DNA from: RGIG7213 sp045636245
Lineage (GTDB): Bacteria > Bacillota > Clostridia > Oscillospirales > CAG-272
Length of the DNA stretch: 7,536 nucleotides
Reading direction: 5' to 3'
Assembly (NCBI GenBank): GCA_045636245.1
Contig: JAZTXA010000028.1
Coordinates: forward strand, 1-7,536
Position numbers and translations under genes: made by a program. This document shows, piece after piece, positions 1-5,521 of this stretch (position 1 is its first letter; each line of letters begins with the position of its first letter). The notes under the pieces were generated by a model that was given only the letters and a program-made list of their open reading frames with translations, made no database searches and was not told where the DNA came from.

Positions 1-372
1 TGCAAGCGGTTCAAGTCCCTTTTCTCTTGCAATTGATGCCCTTGTTTTACGCTTGGGCTTGTACGGACGGTAGATGTCCTCAACCTCTGTAAGTATCTGC
101 GCTTTATCAAGTGCTTCTATAATTTCATCTGTAAGCTTGCCCTGCTCTTCAATAGATGAACGGACTTCTTCTTTTCTTTTTTCAAGGTTACGAAGGTAAT
201 TCAATCTGTCAAAAAGATTTCTCAAAACCGTATCGTCAAGCGCACCTGTCACTTCTTTTCTGTAACGCGCAATAAACGGAATTGTGTTACCCGCATCTAT
301 GAGTTCAACGGTATTCACCACCTGTGTTTCTTTAAGATTGAACTCTGCCGCTATCGTCTTTAAAATATCCAT
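1..372 (-). CDS. tex: Tex family RNA-binding transcriptional accessory protein, N-terminal part (partial)
   Basis: This is the first 124 codons of Tex, cut by the left window edge. It starts at an ATG (372-370) with an AAGGAG ribosome site at 379-384, 6 nt upstream. The N-terminus has the hallmark Tex stretch, with 'GNTIPFIARYRKE' near residues 33-45, then 'EQGKLTD', then 'YRPYKPKRKTRASIA' near residues 102-116. I recognise this from the E. coli Tex/YhgF N-terminus. Family knowledge: Tex is a cytoplasmic protein of roughly 700-780 residues with an N-terminal helical region, a YqgF/RNase H-like domain, helix-hairpin-helix motifs and a C-terminal S1 domain; it binds nucleic acid and affects transcription in several bacteria. 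Only the N-terminal region is visible here. It lies 13 nt downstream of rsuA on the same strand, so the two are very likely co-transcribed. Confidence 0.95.
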   Translation of the reverse strand, partial: MDILKTIAAEFNLKETQVVNTVELIDAGNTIPFIARYRKEVTGALDDTVLRNLFDRLNYLRNLEKRKEEVRSSIEEQGKLTDEIIEALDKAQILTEVEDIYRPYKPKRKTRASIAREKGLEPLA

Positions 373-385
373 ATATATCTCCTTG

Positions 386-1090
386 TCATTTATTTCCCGT
401 AAAAATTTTTATTTCCTCATCCGTAAGATACCGCCAGCTGCCCTCTTCAAGCGTTTCATCAAGCAGTATATCTCCGAATGACAGCCGTTTGAGCGCGGTT
501 ATTTTATTACCCACCGCACCGAACATTCTTTTTATCTGATGGTATTTACCCTCATGCAAAATTATCTCCCCGTATTTTTCGCCCTGTGGTTCAAGCTCAC
601 ACGGGAGCGTTGTATAACCGTCAGCAAGGGTTATACCCGATTTCATTTTTTCAACATCAGATGATAAAAGCGCATCGGCACATTCGTATCTGTATTTTTT
701 GCTCACGTGGCTTTTCGGGGCGAGTGCTTTGTGCGATGATGGACCGTCATTCGTTATTATCATAAGCCCTGTTGTGTCTTTATCAAGTCTGCCTGACGGA
801 AAGACACCGCATTTTACGATGTTTTCGGGGAGCAGTTCAAGCACAGTATGCTCTCCCGGCTCGTCCGCGGAGCTGACATATCCCTGCGGCTTATTGAGCA
901 TTATATAAATGTATTTCATATAAACGACCGCATTTCCGTCAAGTGTGACTTCATCGGTGTTTTCGTTTATATGTACGGCAGAGTCCGTTATGACCTTGCC
1001 GTTTACGCTTATGCGCCCGCGTTTTGCCGCCTGCGCACATTCTTTTCTTGACATTGTTCCCGTATGGGTAAAAAATTTATCAAGTCTCAT
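386..1090 (-). CDS. rsuA: RsuA-type 16S rRNA pseudouridine synthase
   Basis: This 234-residue protein matches the RsuA size (about 231 in E. coli). Residues 1-47 form an S4 RNA-binding domain beginning 'MRLDKFF' with 'RGRISVNG'. The catalytic domain follows, with the conserved 'GRLDKDTTGL' at residues 100-109; Asp103 in it is the expected nucleophile. The C-terminal 'EGKYHQIKRMF' (180-190) and 'AVGN' are typical of the RsuA/RluB/E/F branch, and the short length favours RsuA. The expected reaction is isomerisation of one uridine (U516 in E. coli numbering) in 16S rRNA during small-subunit assembly; RluB/E/F-like 23S specificity cannot be excluded by eye. The start ATG (1090-1088) has no convincing ribosome site and overlaps the stop of a 32-codon ORF as TAATG, suggesting translational coupling. 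Its stop is 13 nt before tex. Confidence 0.93.
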   Translation of the reverse strand: MRLDKFFTHTGTMSRKECAQAAKRGRISVNGKVITDSAVHINENTDEVTLDGNAVVYMKYIYIMLNKPQGYVSSADEPGEHTVLELLPENIVKCGVFPSGRLDKDTTGLMIITNDGPSSHKALAPKSHVSKKYRYECADALLSSDVEKMKSGITLADGYTTLPCELEPQGEKYGEIILHEGKYHQIKRMFGAVGNKITALKRLSFGDILLDETLEEGSWRYLTDEEIKIFTGNK

Positions 1091-1188
1091 TACAAATTCA
1101 CTGCGGTATAAAGCACACAGCCGACAGCCACAGCAAAAACCGTGCCTACGGAAAAACCAACCGCAAACCTTTTTAATATACTTTTCAT
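1090..1188 (-). CDS. 32-residue putative single-span membrane peptide or leader ORF upstream of rsuA
   Basis: This is a short ORF of 33 codons including the stop. It begins at ATG (1188-1186) and ends in TAA (1092-1090), whose last A is the first base of the rsuA ATG. The product starts MKSILKRF, with three basic residues in the first seven, followed by an unbroken hydrophobic stretch from about residue 8 to 30 with spaced glycines and one Cys at 24. It looks like one membrane segment with a positive N-terminus. A ribosome site (AGGGTGAT, 1193-1200) sits just upstream. It is the first ORF after the promoter at 1256-1284. No family is recognised. It may be a genuine small membrane protein, or mainly a translated leader that delivers ribosomes to rsuA, which lacks its own Shine-Dalgarno site. 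It is too short for homology to be judged by eye. Confidence 0.6.
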   Translation of the reverse strand: MKSILKRFAVGFSVGTVFAVAVGCVLYTAVNL

Positions 1189-1192
1189 TAAT

Positions 1193-1200
1193 ATCACCCT
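1193..1200 (-). promoter_or_regulatory. Ribosome binding site of the 32-codon ORF
   Basis: Read on the minus strand this is AGGGTGAT. Its GGTGAT part matches the anti-Shine-Dalgarno complement and ends 4 nt before the ATG at 1188. It supports translation of the small ORF. By contrast, the 20 nt before the rsuA ATG contain no purine-rich site. Confidence 0.6.
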
Positions 1201-1239
1201 GTAAAATTGTACACCGTTTTAATTTTGGGTATTCAATTC

Positions 1240-1279
1240 CACTGTATGATTTTTTATTCTATCATACGGTGATTTTTTT
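1240..1279 (+). terminator. Terminator-like hairpin facing right, inside the divergent promoter region
   Basis: CACTGTATGAT (1240-1250) and ATCATACGGTG (1261-1271) form an 11-bp stem with a 10-nt loop. A single A and then seven T (1273-1279) follow. On plus-strand RNA every position pairs, with one U-G wobble (1243 with 1268). On minus-strand RNA that pair would be an A-C mismatch and no T run follows. The shape is therefore that of a rightward intrinsic terminator. No rightward gene lies upstream in this window, so it would act on antisense or readthrough transcription and shield the two-component genes. The same DNA could instead be a dimer operator, because its arm centres are 21 bp apart. 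Confidence 0.5.
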
Positions 1280-1284
1280 GTCAA
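1256..1284 (-). promoter_or_regulatory. Promoter of the small ORF-rsuA-tex operon
   Basis: The minus strand carries a perfect -35 TTGACA (1284-1279), a 17-bp spacer and TAGAAT (1261-1256, five of six consensus). A TGA immediately before the -10 gives an extended -10. The predicted start is near 1249, giving a leader of about 60 nt before the 32-codon ORF. The -10 lies in the loop side of the 1240-1271 inverted repeat, and the -35 touches its T run, so a protein bound to the repeat would block this promoter. Confidence 0.8.
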
Positions 1285-1330
1285 TGCGTATTTGGTGTGA
1301 TATTAAAAAAATCTTAATACTTTGCCCTCT

Positions 1331-1358
1331 TTGTTTTTAATAAGCTGTATGCTATAAT
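1331..1358 (+). promoter_or_regulatory. Extended -10 promoter of the two-component operon
   Basis: A perfect TATAAT lies at 1353-1358, preceded by TGC (1350-1352), which makes an extended -10. The -35 is weak: TTGTTT at 1331-1336 with a 16-bp spacer. The predicted start is near 1365, leaving a short leader of about 22 nt before the ATG at 1387. A weak -35 with a good -10 is the pattern often seen where an activator, possibly the response regulator itself, assists. Confidence 0.7.
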
Positions 1359-1375
1359 AAAGCCATAAAGCGGAA

Positions 1376-1380
1376 TGGAG
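1376..1380 (+). promoter_or_regulatory. Ribosome binding site deciding the response regulator start
   Basis: TGGAG at 1376-1380 ends 6 nt before the ATG at 1387. The in-frame ATG at 1375 overlaps this site and has nothing suitable upstream. The true start is therefore 1387, giving the usual 'MYNILICDDE' receiver N-terminus. Confidence 0.75.
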
Positions 1381-1386
1381 ATTAAA

Positions 1387-2085
1387 ATGTATAATATACT
1401 CATATGCGATGATGAACGTGATATCGTAAACGCCCTCAAAATATACCTTACAAATCCCGAATACAGCATATTGGAAGCCTACAACGGCCGCGATGCCGTT
1501 GAAATGATAAAAAACGGAGATATCCACCTGATATTGCTTGACATAATGATGCCCATCCTCGACGGAATATCGGCAATGGCTGAAATAAGAAAAACAAGCA
1601 ACGTACCGATAATACTGCTTACTGCAAAAGGAGAGGACTGCGACAAAATACTCGGACTTAACCTCGGTGCTGACGATTATATAACAAAACCGTTCAATCC
1701 CGTTGAGGTAATAGCAAGAGTAAATTCACAATTACGCCGGTATATGCGCCTCGGCGGAAACACGGCAAGTCAGAATGTGCTGACATCTGGCGGACTTACG
1801 CTCGACGACGATGAAAAGGAAGTAACCGTTGACGGAGAAAAAATAAATCTCACACCAAGGGAATACGATATTTTGAAGCTGCTTTTGCAAAACAAAGGAA
1901 AAGTATTCTCCCCGAAGGAGATATACACCAAAATTTGGGGCGAAGCCCCGTTGGGATGTGACAACACGGTGGCGGTGCATATCCGTCATTTGCGTGAAAA
2001 AACAGAGATAAACCCCGCAGAACCTCGGTATATCAAGGTTGTTTGGGGACAGGGCTACAAATTTGAAAAGGAGAAAACGGAATGA
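1387..2085 (+). CDS. OmpR/PhoB-family response regulator (VanR-like)
   Basis: A 232-residue DNA-binding response regulator. The receiver domain spans about residues 1-120, with acidic pocket Asp8/Asp9, phospho-acceptor Asp52 in 'LLDIMMP', Thr79, Tyr98 and Lys101 in 'ADDYITKPF'; all key residues are present. A linker of about 12 residues leads to a winged-helix domain (about 134-229) with 'LTPREYDIL' (155-163), a recognition helix near 195-205 and the C-terminal 'VWGQGYKF' hairpin. The overall pattern is closest to VanR-type regulators, but nothing nearby resembles van resistance genes, so no symbol is given. Its stop overlaps the kinase start as ATGA (2082-2085), making the pair a translationally coupled operon. 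The target genes are unknown; autoregulation and control of nearby envelope genes are plausible inferences only. Confidence 0.95.
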   Translation: MYNILICDDERDIVNALKIYLTNPEYSILEAYNGRDAVEMIKNGDIHLILLDIMMPILDGISAMAEIRKTSNVPIILLTAKGEDCDKILGLNLGADDYITKPFNPVEVIARVNSQLRRYMRLGGNTASQNVLTSGGLTLDDDEKEVTVDGEKINLTPREYDILKLLLQNKGKVFSPKEIYTKIWGEAPLGCDNTVAVHIRHLREKTEINPAEPRYIKVVWGQGYKFEKEKTE

Positions 2086-4007
2086 AACAGCTTACCGCTT
2101 GTCCATGGTTGAAGGTCACGGCTTTTATCCTGACTGTACTTTTTATCCTTATGAGCTGTGCAGGCGTCGTTGTCATTTACTGCTCAATTGCAACAAATGT
2201 ATACACAACATCAGAAAATGAGTATAAAGAAGACCTTTTCAGTGATATGGCATTCATGGACATCAAAAATACAGTTTACAATTATTATTGCATTGATGAT
2301 GATATTTCCTCGTATATTCCGTCAAAAAACATTTCACATTTTGAAATGAAGGATCACACGACGTCTGAAATACTGTGCTCTTACGGAGAAAAGACGAATG
2401 GTACCGTTTACAAAGAAAACTTTATTTTAAGCGAAGAATACTATCCGGAAAGTCACAATTACAATTACAGTGTTTTTTTACATTCGGTAAACAAATTCCG
2501 CGGTGAGCCGAGTGAGGAACAGCGATTTATTTCCGCATCGCTTATTTTATCATCTCCGCTTAAGGCACAGGACAAATATTCATTCGTCGAAAACGCTGTG
2601 GGCACGCTTTACAGCGTGAGATATATGATTTTCCCCATTACAATACTGTGCATCATCTGCTCTGTAATAGGCTTTGTGTTTCTTATGTATGCCTCAGGCA
2701 GACAAAAAGAAACAGACGAAATAAGACCGAGCTTCGGTGTTAAAATACCGCTTGACTTATTTTTAGTTTCGGTAATAGGTCTGTTTGTTTTCGCTCTATT
2801 TGTTTTAGAAGAAATAGGTATATTGTCAGAGCCGCAGGACATCGTCACACTCGCTATCTATATCACAGCGGCAATATCTGCGCTTCTCGGACTTTCGATG
2901 AGTGTTGCGGCAAGAATAAAAACAAATACGCTTTTCAAAAATACCGTTGTATATATGGTGCTTCACGGTTTATACCGAATCTTCAAAAAAATATTCAGCT
3001 CTTTCAATATTGTTTTTCAAAACCTGCATCTTTTTATAAAGGTGTGCGGAGCTGCCATTGTGTTCTTTATTGCCGATTTCATATTTTCAGCACTTTTATT
3101 TGAAAATGATATGTTGGTCATATGGATACTTTTCAAGCTTTTTGAGCTTGGTGTCATTCTTTTGTGCGTGCTTATGTGGAACCGTCTTTTAAAGGGCGCA
3201 AAAGCGCTTGCACGCGGTGAGCTGACACATAAGATCGACACATCATCGCTTATACTCGATTTTAAAGCCCACGGCGAAGCGTTGAACAGTATAGCGGGCG
3301 GAATGAAAACAGCCGTAAACGAAAGGCTGAAAAGCGAAAGAATAAAAACAGAGCTTATCACAAACGTGTCGCACGACATCAAAACACCGCTTACATCAAT
3401 AATCAACTATTCCGACCTTATATCAAAGGAATCTACAGAAAACGAAAAAATAACGGAATATTCCTCTGTTTTGTTAAGACAGTCTGAAAAGCTCAAACGG
3501 CTTATAGATGACCTTATTGAAGCATCAAAGGCATCAACGGGAAATCTCGATGTCAAGCTTGAACCGATGCAAATAGACGTATTTGTAAACCAAGCCGTTG
3601 CAGAATACCGCGACAGGCTTGAAAAAAATATGCTTAACGCCGTATTGTCAGTCCCCGAGCATCCCATGATGATAATGGCGGACGGCAGAAGACTTTGGAG
3701 AATATTTGATAATCTGATGAACAATATATGTAAATATTCTTTAAGCGGTACAAGAGTGTATATTTCTTTAGAGGATACGGGTAAAAGTGCAAAAATAACC
3801 TTCAAAAACACATCCCGTGACGAATTGAATATTTCCGCAGATGAGCTTTTTGAGCGTTTTTCAAGAGGCGACAGCTCGCGAAACACAGATGGAAACGGCC
3901 TTGGTCTTTCTATTGCGCAAAGTCTTACCGAGCTTCAGGGAGGCACCATTGACCTCATGACTGACGGCGATCTGTTCAAAGTAACTCTTACTTTTCCGAC
4001 AATATGA
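2082..4007 (+). CDS. Multi-spanning sensor histidine kinase
   Basis: A 641-residue membrane kinase, partner of the preceding regulator. AAAGGAG at 2067-2073 lies 8 nt before the ATG. TM1 is at about 12-35, followed by a roughly 140-residue outside region (37-178) rich in Tyr, Ser and Glu. Five more hydrophobic segments follow at about 179-203, 222-243, 254-277, 318-340 and 344-367, giving both ends inside. A HAMP-like linker (about 369-425) precedes the HisKA motif 'SHDIKTPLTSI' with phospho-acceptor His431. The ATPase domain has an N box around 540-552 (Asn544, Asn548), an F-box-like 'ELFERFSRGD' and G2 'GNGLGLS' (604-610). The usual G1 DxGxG is absent, replaced by 'FKNTSRDEL'. The length is well above simple two-span kinases. 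The ligand is unknown. The stop abuts the stop of the opposite gene. Confidence 0.93.
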   Translation: MKQLTACPWLKVTAFILTVLFILMSCAGVVVIYCSIATNVYTTSENEYKEDLFSDMAFMDIKNTVYNYYCIDDDISSYIPSKNISHFEMKDHTTSEILCSYGEKTNGTVYKENFILSEEYYPESHNYNYSVFLHSVNKFRGEPSEEQRFISASLILSSPLKAQDKYSFVENAVGTLYSVRYMIFPITILCIICSVIGFVFLMYASGRQKETDEIRPSFGVKIPLDLFLVSVIGLFVFALFVLEEIGILSEPQDIVTLAIYITAAISALLGLSMSVAARIKTNTLFKNTVVYMVLHGLYRIFKKIFSSFNIVFQNLHLFIKVCGAAIVFFIADFIFSALLFENDMLVIWILFKLFELGVILLCVLMWNRLLKGAKALARGELTHKIDTSSLILDFKAHGEALNSIAGGMKTAVNERLKSERIKTELITNVSHDIKTPLTSIINYSDLISKESTENEKITEYSSVLLRQSEKLKRLIDDLIEASKASTGNLDVKLEPMQIDVFVNQAVAEYRDRLEKNMLNAVLSVPEHPMMIMADGRRLWRIFDNLMNNICKYSLSGTRVYISLEDTGKSAKITFKNTSRDELNISADELFERFSRGDSSRNTDGNGLGLSIAQSLTELQGGTIDLMTDGDLFKVTLTFPTI

Positions 4008-4370
4008 TCAATCCTTTGAATTTTTCACTCCGAAAACAAAATATATCAAATGAAGAAAAAAGACAGCTGTCAGAATTATTTTAACAGCAATGCTGTCAGA
4101 AAGGAAAAATCCTATCCCGACACACACACCGACTGACAGTATAATACGCATTTTGGTGCTATTTTTCATTCCTTTACCGCCGACAAAGCTTTTGAAGTTT
4201 TTTTCATACAATTTTGACGAAGTGAACCTTTTATAAAGACTGTCTGAACCTTTGGCAAAGCACACACCTGCCAGAAGAAAAAACGGAAACGTGGGTAAAA
4301 GCGGAACAACACAACCGACGGAGCCGATAACAGCCGCAATAAATCCTACGGCAATATAAATTCTTTTCAT
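4008..4370 (-). CDS. DUF454/YbaN-like small membrane protein
   Basis: A 120-residue protein with the DUF454 signature: 'GCVVPLLPTFPFFLLAGVCFAKGS' spans about residues 19-42 and is followed by a cytoplasmic stretch, 'LYKRF...KLYEKNFKSFVGGKG', with several basic residues. Hydrophobic segments are near 4-19, 23-38, 74-92 and 94-113. The length fits the family (E. coli YbaN is about 125). No biochemical role is firmly established for the family. The ATG at 4370 has GGGGTGA (4375-4381) 4 nt upstream. It converges on the kinase gene: its stop TGA (4010-4008) directly abuts the kinase TGA (4005-4007). It diverges from the lipoprotein gene and is probably transcribed alone from the promoter at 4405-4433. 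Confidence 0.88.
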   Translation of the reverse strand: MKRIYIAVGFIAAVIGSVGCVVPLLPTFPFFLLAGVCFAKGSDSLYKRFTSSKLYEKNFKSFVGGKGMKNSTKMRIILSVGVCVGIGFFLSDSIAVKIILTAVFFLHLIYFVFGVKNSKD

Positions 4371-4388
4371 GCAGTCACCCCAAGATCA

Positions 4389-4413
4389 TCATATGTATCA
4401 CAAAGTCATATGT
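4389..4413 (+). repeat. Direct repeat TCATATGT in the divergent promoter region
   Basis: TCATATGT occurs at 4389-4396 and again at 4406-4413, 17 bp start to start, and each copy contains the palindrome CATATG. The second copy overlaps the proposed leftward -10. It may be a regulator site, but two 8-mers in A/T-rich DNA could also be chance. Confidence 0.35.
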
Positions 4414-4433
4414 TAACAATTATTACTTGACAA
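4405..4433 (-). promoter_or_regulatory. Probable promoter of the DUF454 gene
   Basis: On the minus strand, TTGTCA (4433-4428), a 17-bp spacer and TATGAC (4410-4405) form a moderate promoter. The predicted start is near 4398, about 28 nt before the ATG. Its -35 shares five bases (4428-4432) with the -35 of the opposite lipoprotein promoter, so the two should compete for polymerase. Confidence 0.5.
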
Positions 4434-4455
4434 AATAAGTGTGGAGATATATAAT
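4427..4455 (+). promoter_or_regulatory. Full-consensus promoter of the lipoprotein gene
   Basis: TTGACA (4427-4432), a 17-bp spacer and TATAAT (4450-4455) match the vegetative sigma consensus at all twelve positions. The predicted start is near 4462. This puts the upstream in-frame GTG (4441) outside the transcript and so supports the TTG start at 4489. Confidence 0.88.
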
Positions 4456-4473
4456 GTTATCATACAAAACAAC

Positions 4474-4479
4474 AAGGAG
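4474..4479 (+). promoter_or_regulatory. Ribosome binding site deciding the lipoprotein TTG start
   Basis: AAGGAG at 4474-4479 lies 9 nt before the TTG at 4489. No ATG in this frame gives a complete signal peptide; the next in-frame ATG (4510) would cut off its basic N-terminus. Confidence 0.8.
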
Positions 4480-4488
4480 CATCGGAAC

Positions 4489-5304
4489 TTGAAAAACAAG
4501 ATATTGATTATGGTAATTGCATCTGCACTTTTATTGACCGCTTGCGGAAGCACTTCAACCGACACGGGCACTGCCGATGTATCAGGCACAGAAACAAGCG
4601 CACCGTCAACAGATGCGCAAACGGAGGAAAAAATGGAGCTTGTATATTACATAAGATCACCCTATAATGACGAGAAAACACAGCAGGGTGATGAATACAC
4701 CGCACTTAACGATGCAAAAACAGCCGCAGACGGTATGGCACAGCTCGGTTATGTGGTATTTGATTCAGAGGGAAATCTTGTATATAATCCATGCCCCACG
4801 CTTGCGGCGGCAAAGATTCTTTTCCATGCAAAATCGGTTGCCGACTACATACGCGACAACAATTACAAATACGGAGATGCAAACGTAAACCCCGCACTCG
4901 ATAAAACAGAAAAGATCGTGTCCTGCGACAGATTTGTGGGCTGGGCGCTTTATGATGCGGGATTTTACACCAACAGACAGCCGAGCACCAAGGGCTTTAC
5001 CCTATATACAACAAACCCCATCGAGAATGTTTTGAAGAACCTCAGATTCGAAAAGATAACAGATGAATCAGAGGTAAAGGCGGGAGACATCATCTTTGTC
5101 GGAAACAGCCAAAATATTCCCGTTCCCGAATATCTTAAGGATTACCCCAAACACGTATTCATCTGCGCAGGCCCTGCCGCACGCAATAACTTTTACAGAT
5201 ACGATGCAGGCTCTGACAAAAGACTTCAGTCAACACAGCCCTCTGTTGAGCCTTTGTCAAGCTCAGGCGCCGAATTCAGATTTGCATACAGGCCCATTGA
5301 CTGA
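4489..5304 (+). CDS. Lipoprotein with NlpC/P60-like (papain-fold) peptidase domain
   Basis: With the TTG start the product is 271 residues and opens with a classic lipoprotein signal: basic 'MKNK', a hydrophobic core and lipobox LTAC with Cys19 as the lipidated residue. A Ser/Thr/Asp-rich linker (about 20-46) follows. The C-terminal part resembles NlpC/P60 or related amidase folds: 'SCDRFVGWALYDAG' (145-158) has the placement of a catalytic Cys (Cys146), 'VKAGDIIFVG' (196-205) matches the 'pGDivff' strand, and 'PKHVFICAG' (220-228) supplies His222. Asp239 in 'YRYDAG' could be the third residue. The likely site is the outer face of the membrane, acting on cell-wall peptides, but the match is distant and activity is inferred. 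The gene stands alone, between its consensus promoter and the hairpin at 5332-5370. Codon use does not stand out from its neighbours. Confidence 0.8.
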   Translation: MKNKILIMVIASALLLTACGSTSTDTGTADVSGTETSAPSTDAQTEEKMELVYYIRSPYNDEKTQQGDEYTALNDAKTAADGMAQLGYVVFDSEGNLVYNPCPTLAAAKILFHAKSVADYIRDNNYKYGDANVNPALDKTEKIVSCDRFVGWALYDAGFYTNRQPSTKGFTLYTTNPIENVLKNLRFEKITDESEVKAGDIIFVGNSQNIPVPEYLKDYPKHVFICAGPAARNNFYRYDAGSDKRLQSTQPSVEPLSSSGAEFRFAYRPID

Positions 5305-5331
5305 CCTGTATTACTTATGAATAACAATTTT

Positions 5332-5370
5332 AAAACAGTTATGTGCATCACTTGAGCGCATAACTGTTTT
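5332..5370 (+). terminator. Intrinsic terminator after the lipoprotein gene
   Basis: AAAACAGTTATGTGC (5332-5346) pairs with GCGCATAACTGTTTT (5356-5370) across a 9-nt loop. The stem is 15 bp with one G-U wobble. The 3' arm ends in four T, and the 5' arm begins in four A, the A-stem/T-tail form common in Firmicutes. It begins 27 nt after the lipoprotein stop. Its A/T ends make it potentially active in both directions. Confidence 0.85.
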
Positions 5371-5438
5371 GTGCATATTGCATAATTTTTTCAAAAAAAA
5401 TTCTACGCATTCGGCATTTTAAATAAATCGAAAAGGTA

Positions 5439-5467
5439 TTGCATTAAAAACCGCAATACAGTATAAT
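5439..5467 (+). promoter_or_regulatory. Promoter of the EF-G paralogue
   Basis: A perfect TATAAT (5462-5467) lies 17 bp after TTGCAT (5439-5444), a half-matching -35. An A/T-rich stretch at about 5417-5434 sits where an UP element would be. The predicted start is near 5474, giving a leader of about 48 nt. AGGA (5510-5513) is 8 nt before the ATG at 5522. Confidence 0.7.
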
Positions 5468-5474
5468 AGAAACA

Positions 5475-5501
5475 TGCAAAATATTGATATATATTTTTGC
5501 A
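5475..5501 (+). other. Hairpin at the 5' end of the EF-G paralogue leader
   Basis: TGCAAAA (5475-5481) and TTTTGCA (5495-5501) can form a 7-bp stem starting almost exactly at the predicted transcript start, ending just before the ribosome site. The closed loop is A/T-only apart from one G. This could be a 5' stabilising stem or could be chance. Confidence 0.35.
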
Positions 5502-5521
5502 AGAAAGGCAGGAATAAAACT

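Noticed and set aside
945..1340. Rightward ORF of 131 codons covering the rsuA start and intergenic region
   Set aside because: It is antisense to the convincing S4 domain of rsuA and to the small ORF, runs through both promoter regions, and has no recognisable protein pattern or ribosome site.
3407..3886. Leftward ORF of 159 codons inside the kinase gene
   Set aside because: It is antisense to the HisKA and ATPase motifs of the kinase, is Ser/Ile-rich low-complexity sequence typical of a shadow frame, and lacks a ribosome site.
3978..3995. AAAGTAA-CTC-TTACTTT inverted repeat near the kinase 3' end as a terminator
   Set aside because: The stem has a single G-C pair, a 3-nt loop and only four T, and lies within conserved coding sequence; too weak to call.
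1387..4007. VanR/VanS vancomycin resistance regulators
   Set aside because: The regulator is VanR-like in pattern, but the kinase is much longer with six spans, and no vanH/A/X/Y/Z-type gene is nearby.
4056..4101. GCTGTCAGAA direct repeats and GACAGCTGTC palindrome with a T run on the minus strand, as a terminator or repeat element
   Set aside because: They fall within the last hydrophobic segments of the DUF454 protein and encode ordinary membrane residues; the possible stem is 6 bp with a long loop and would cut off its own gene.
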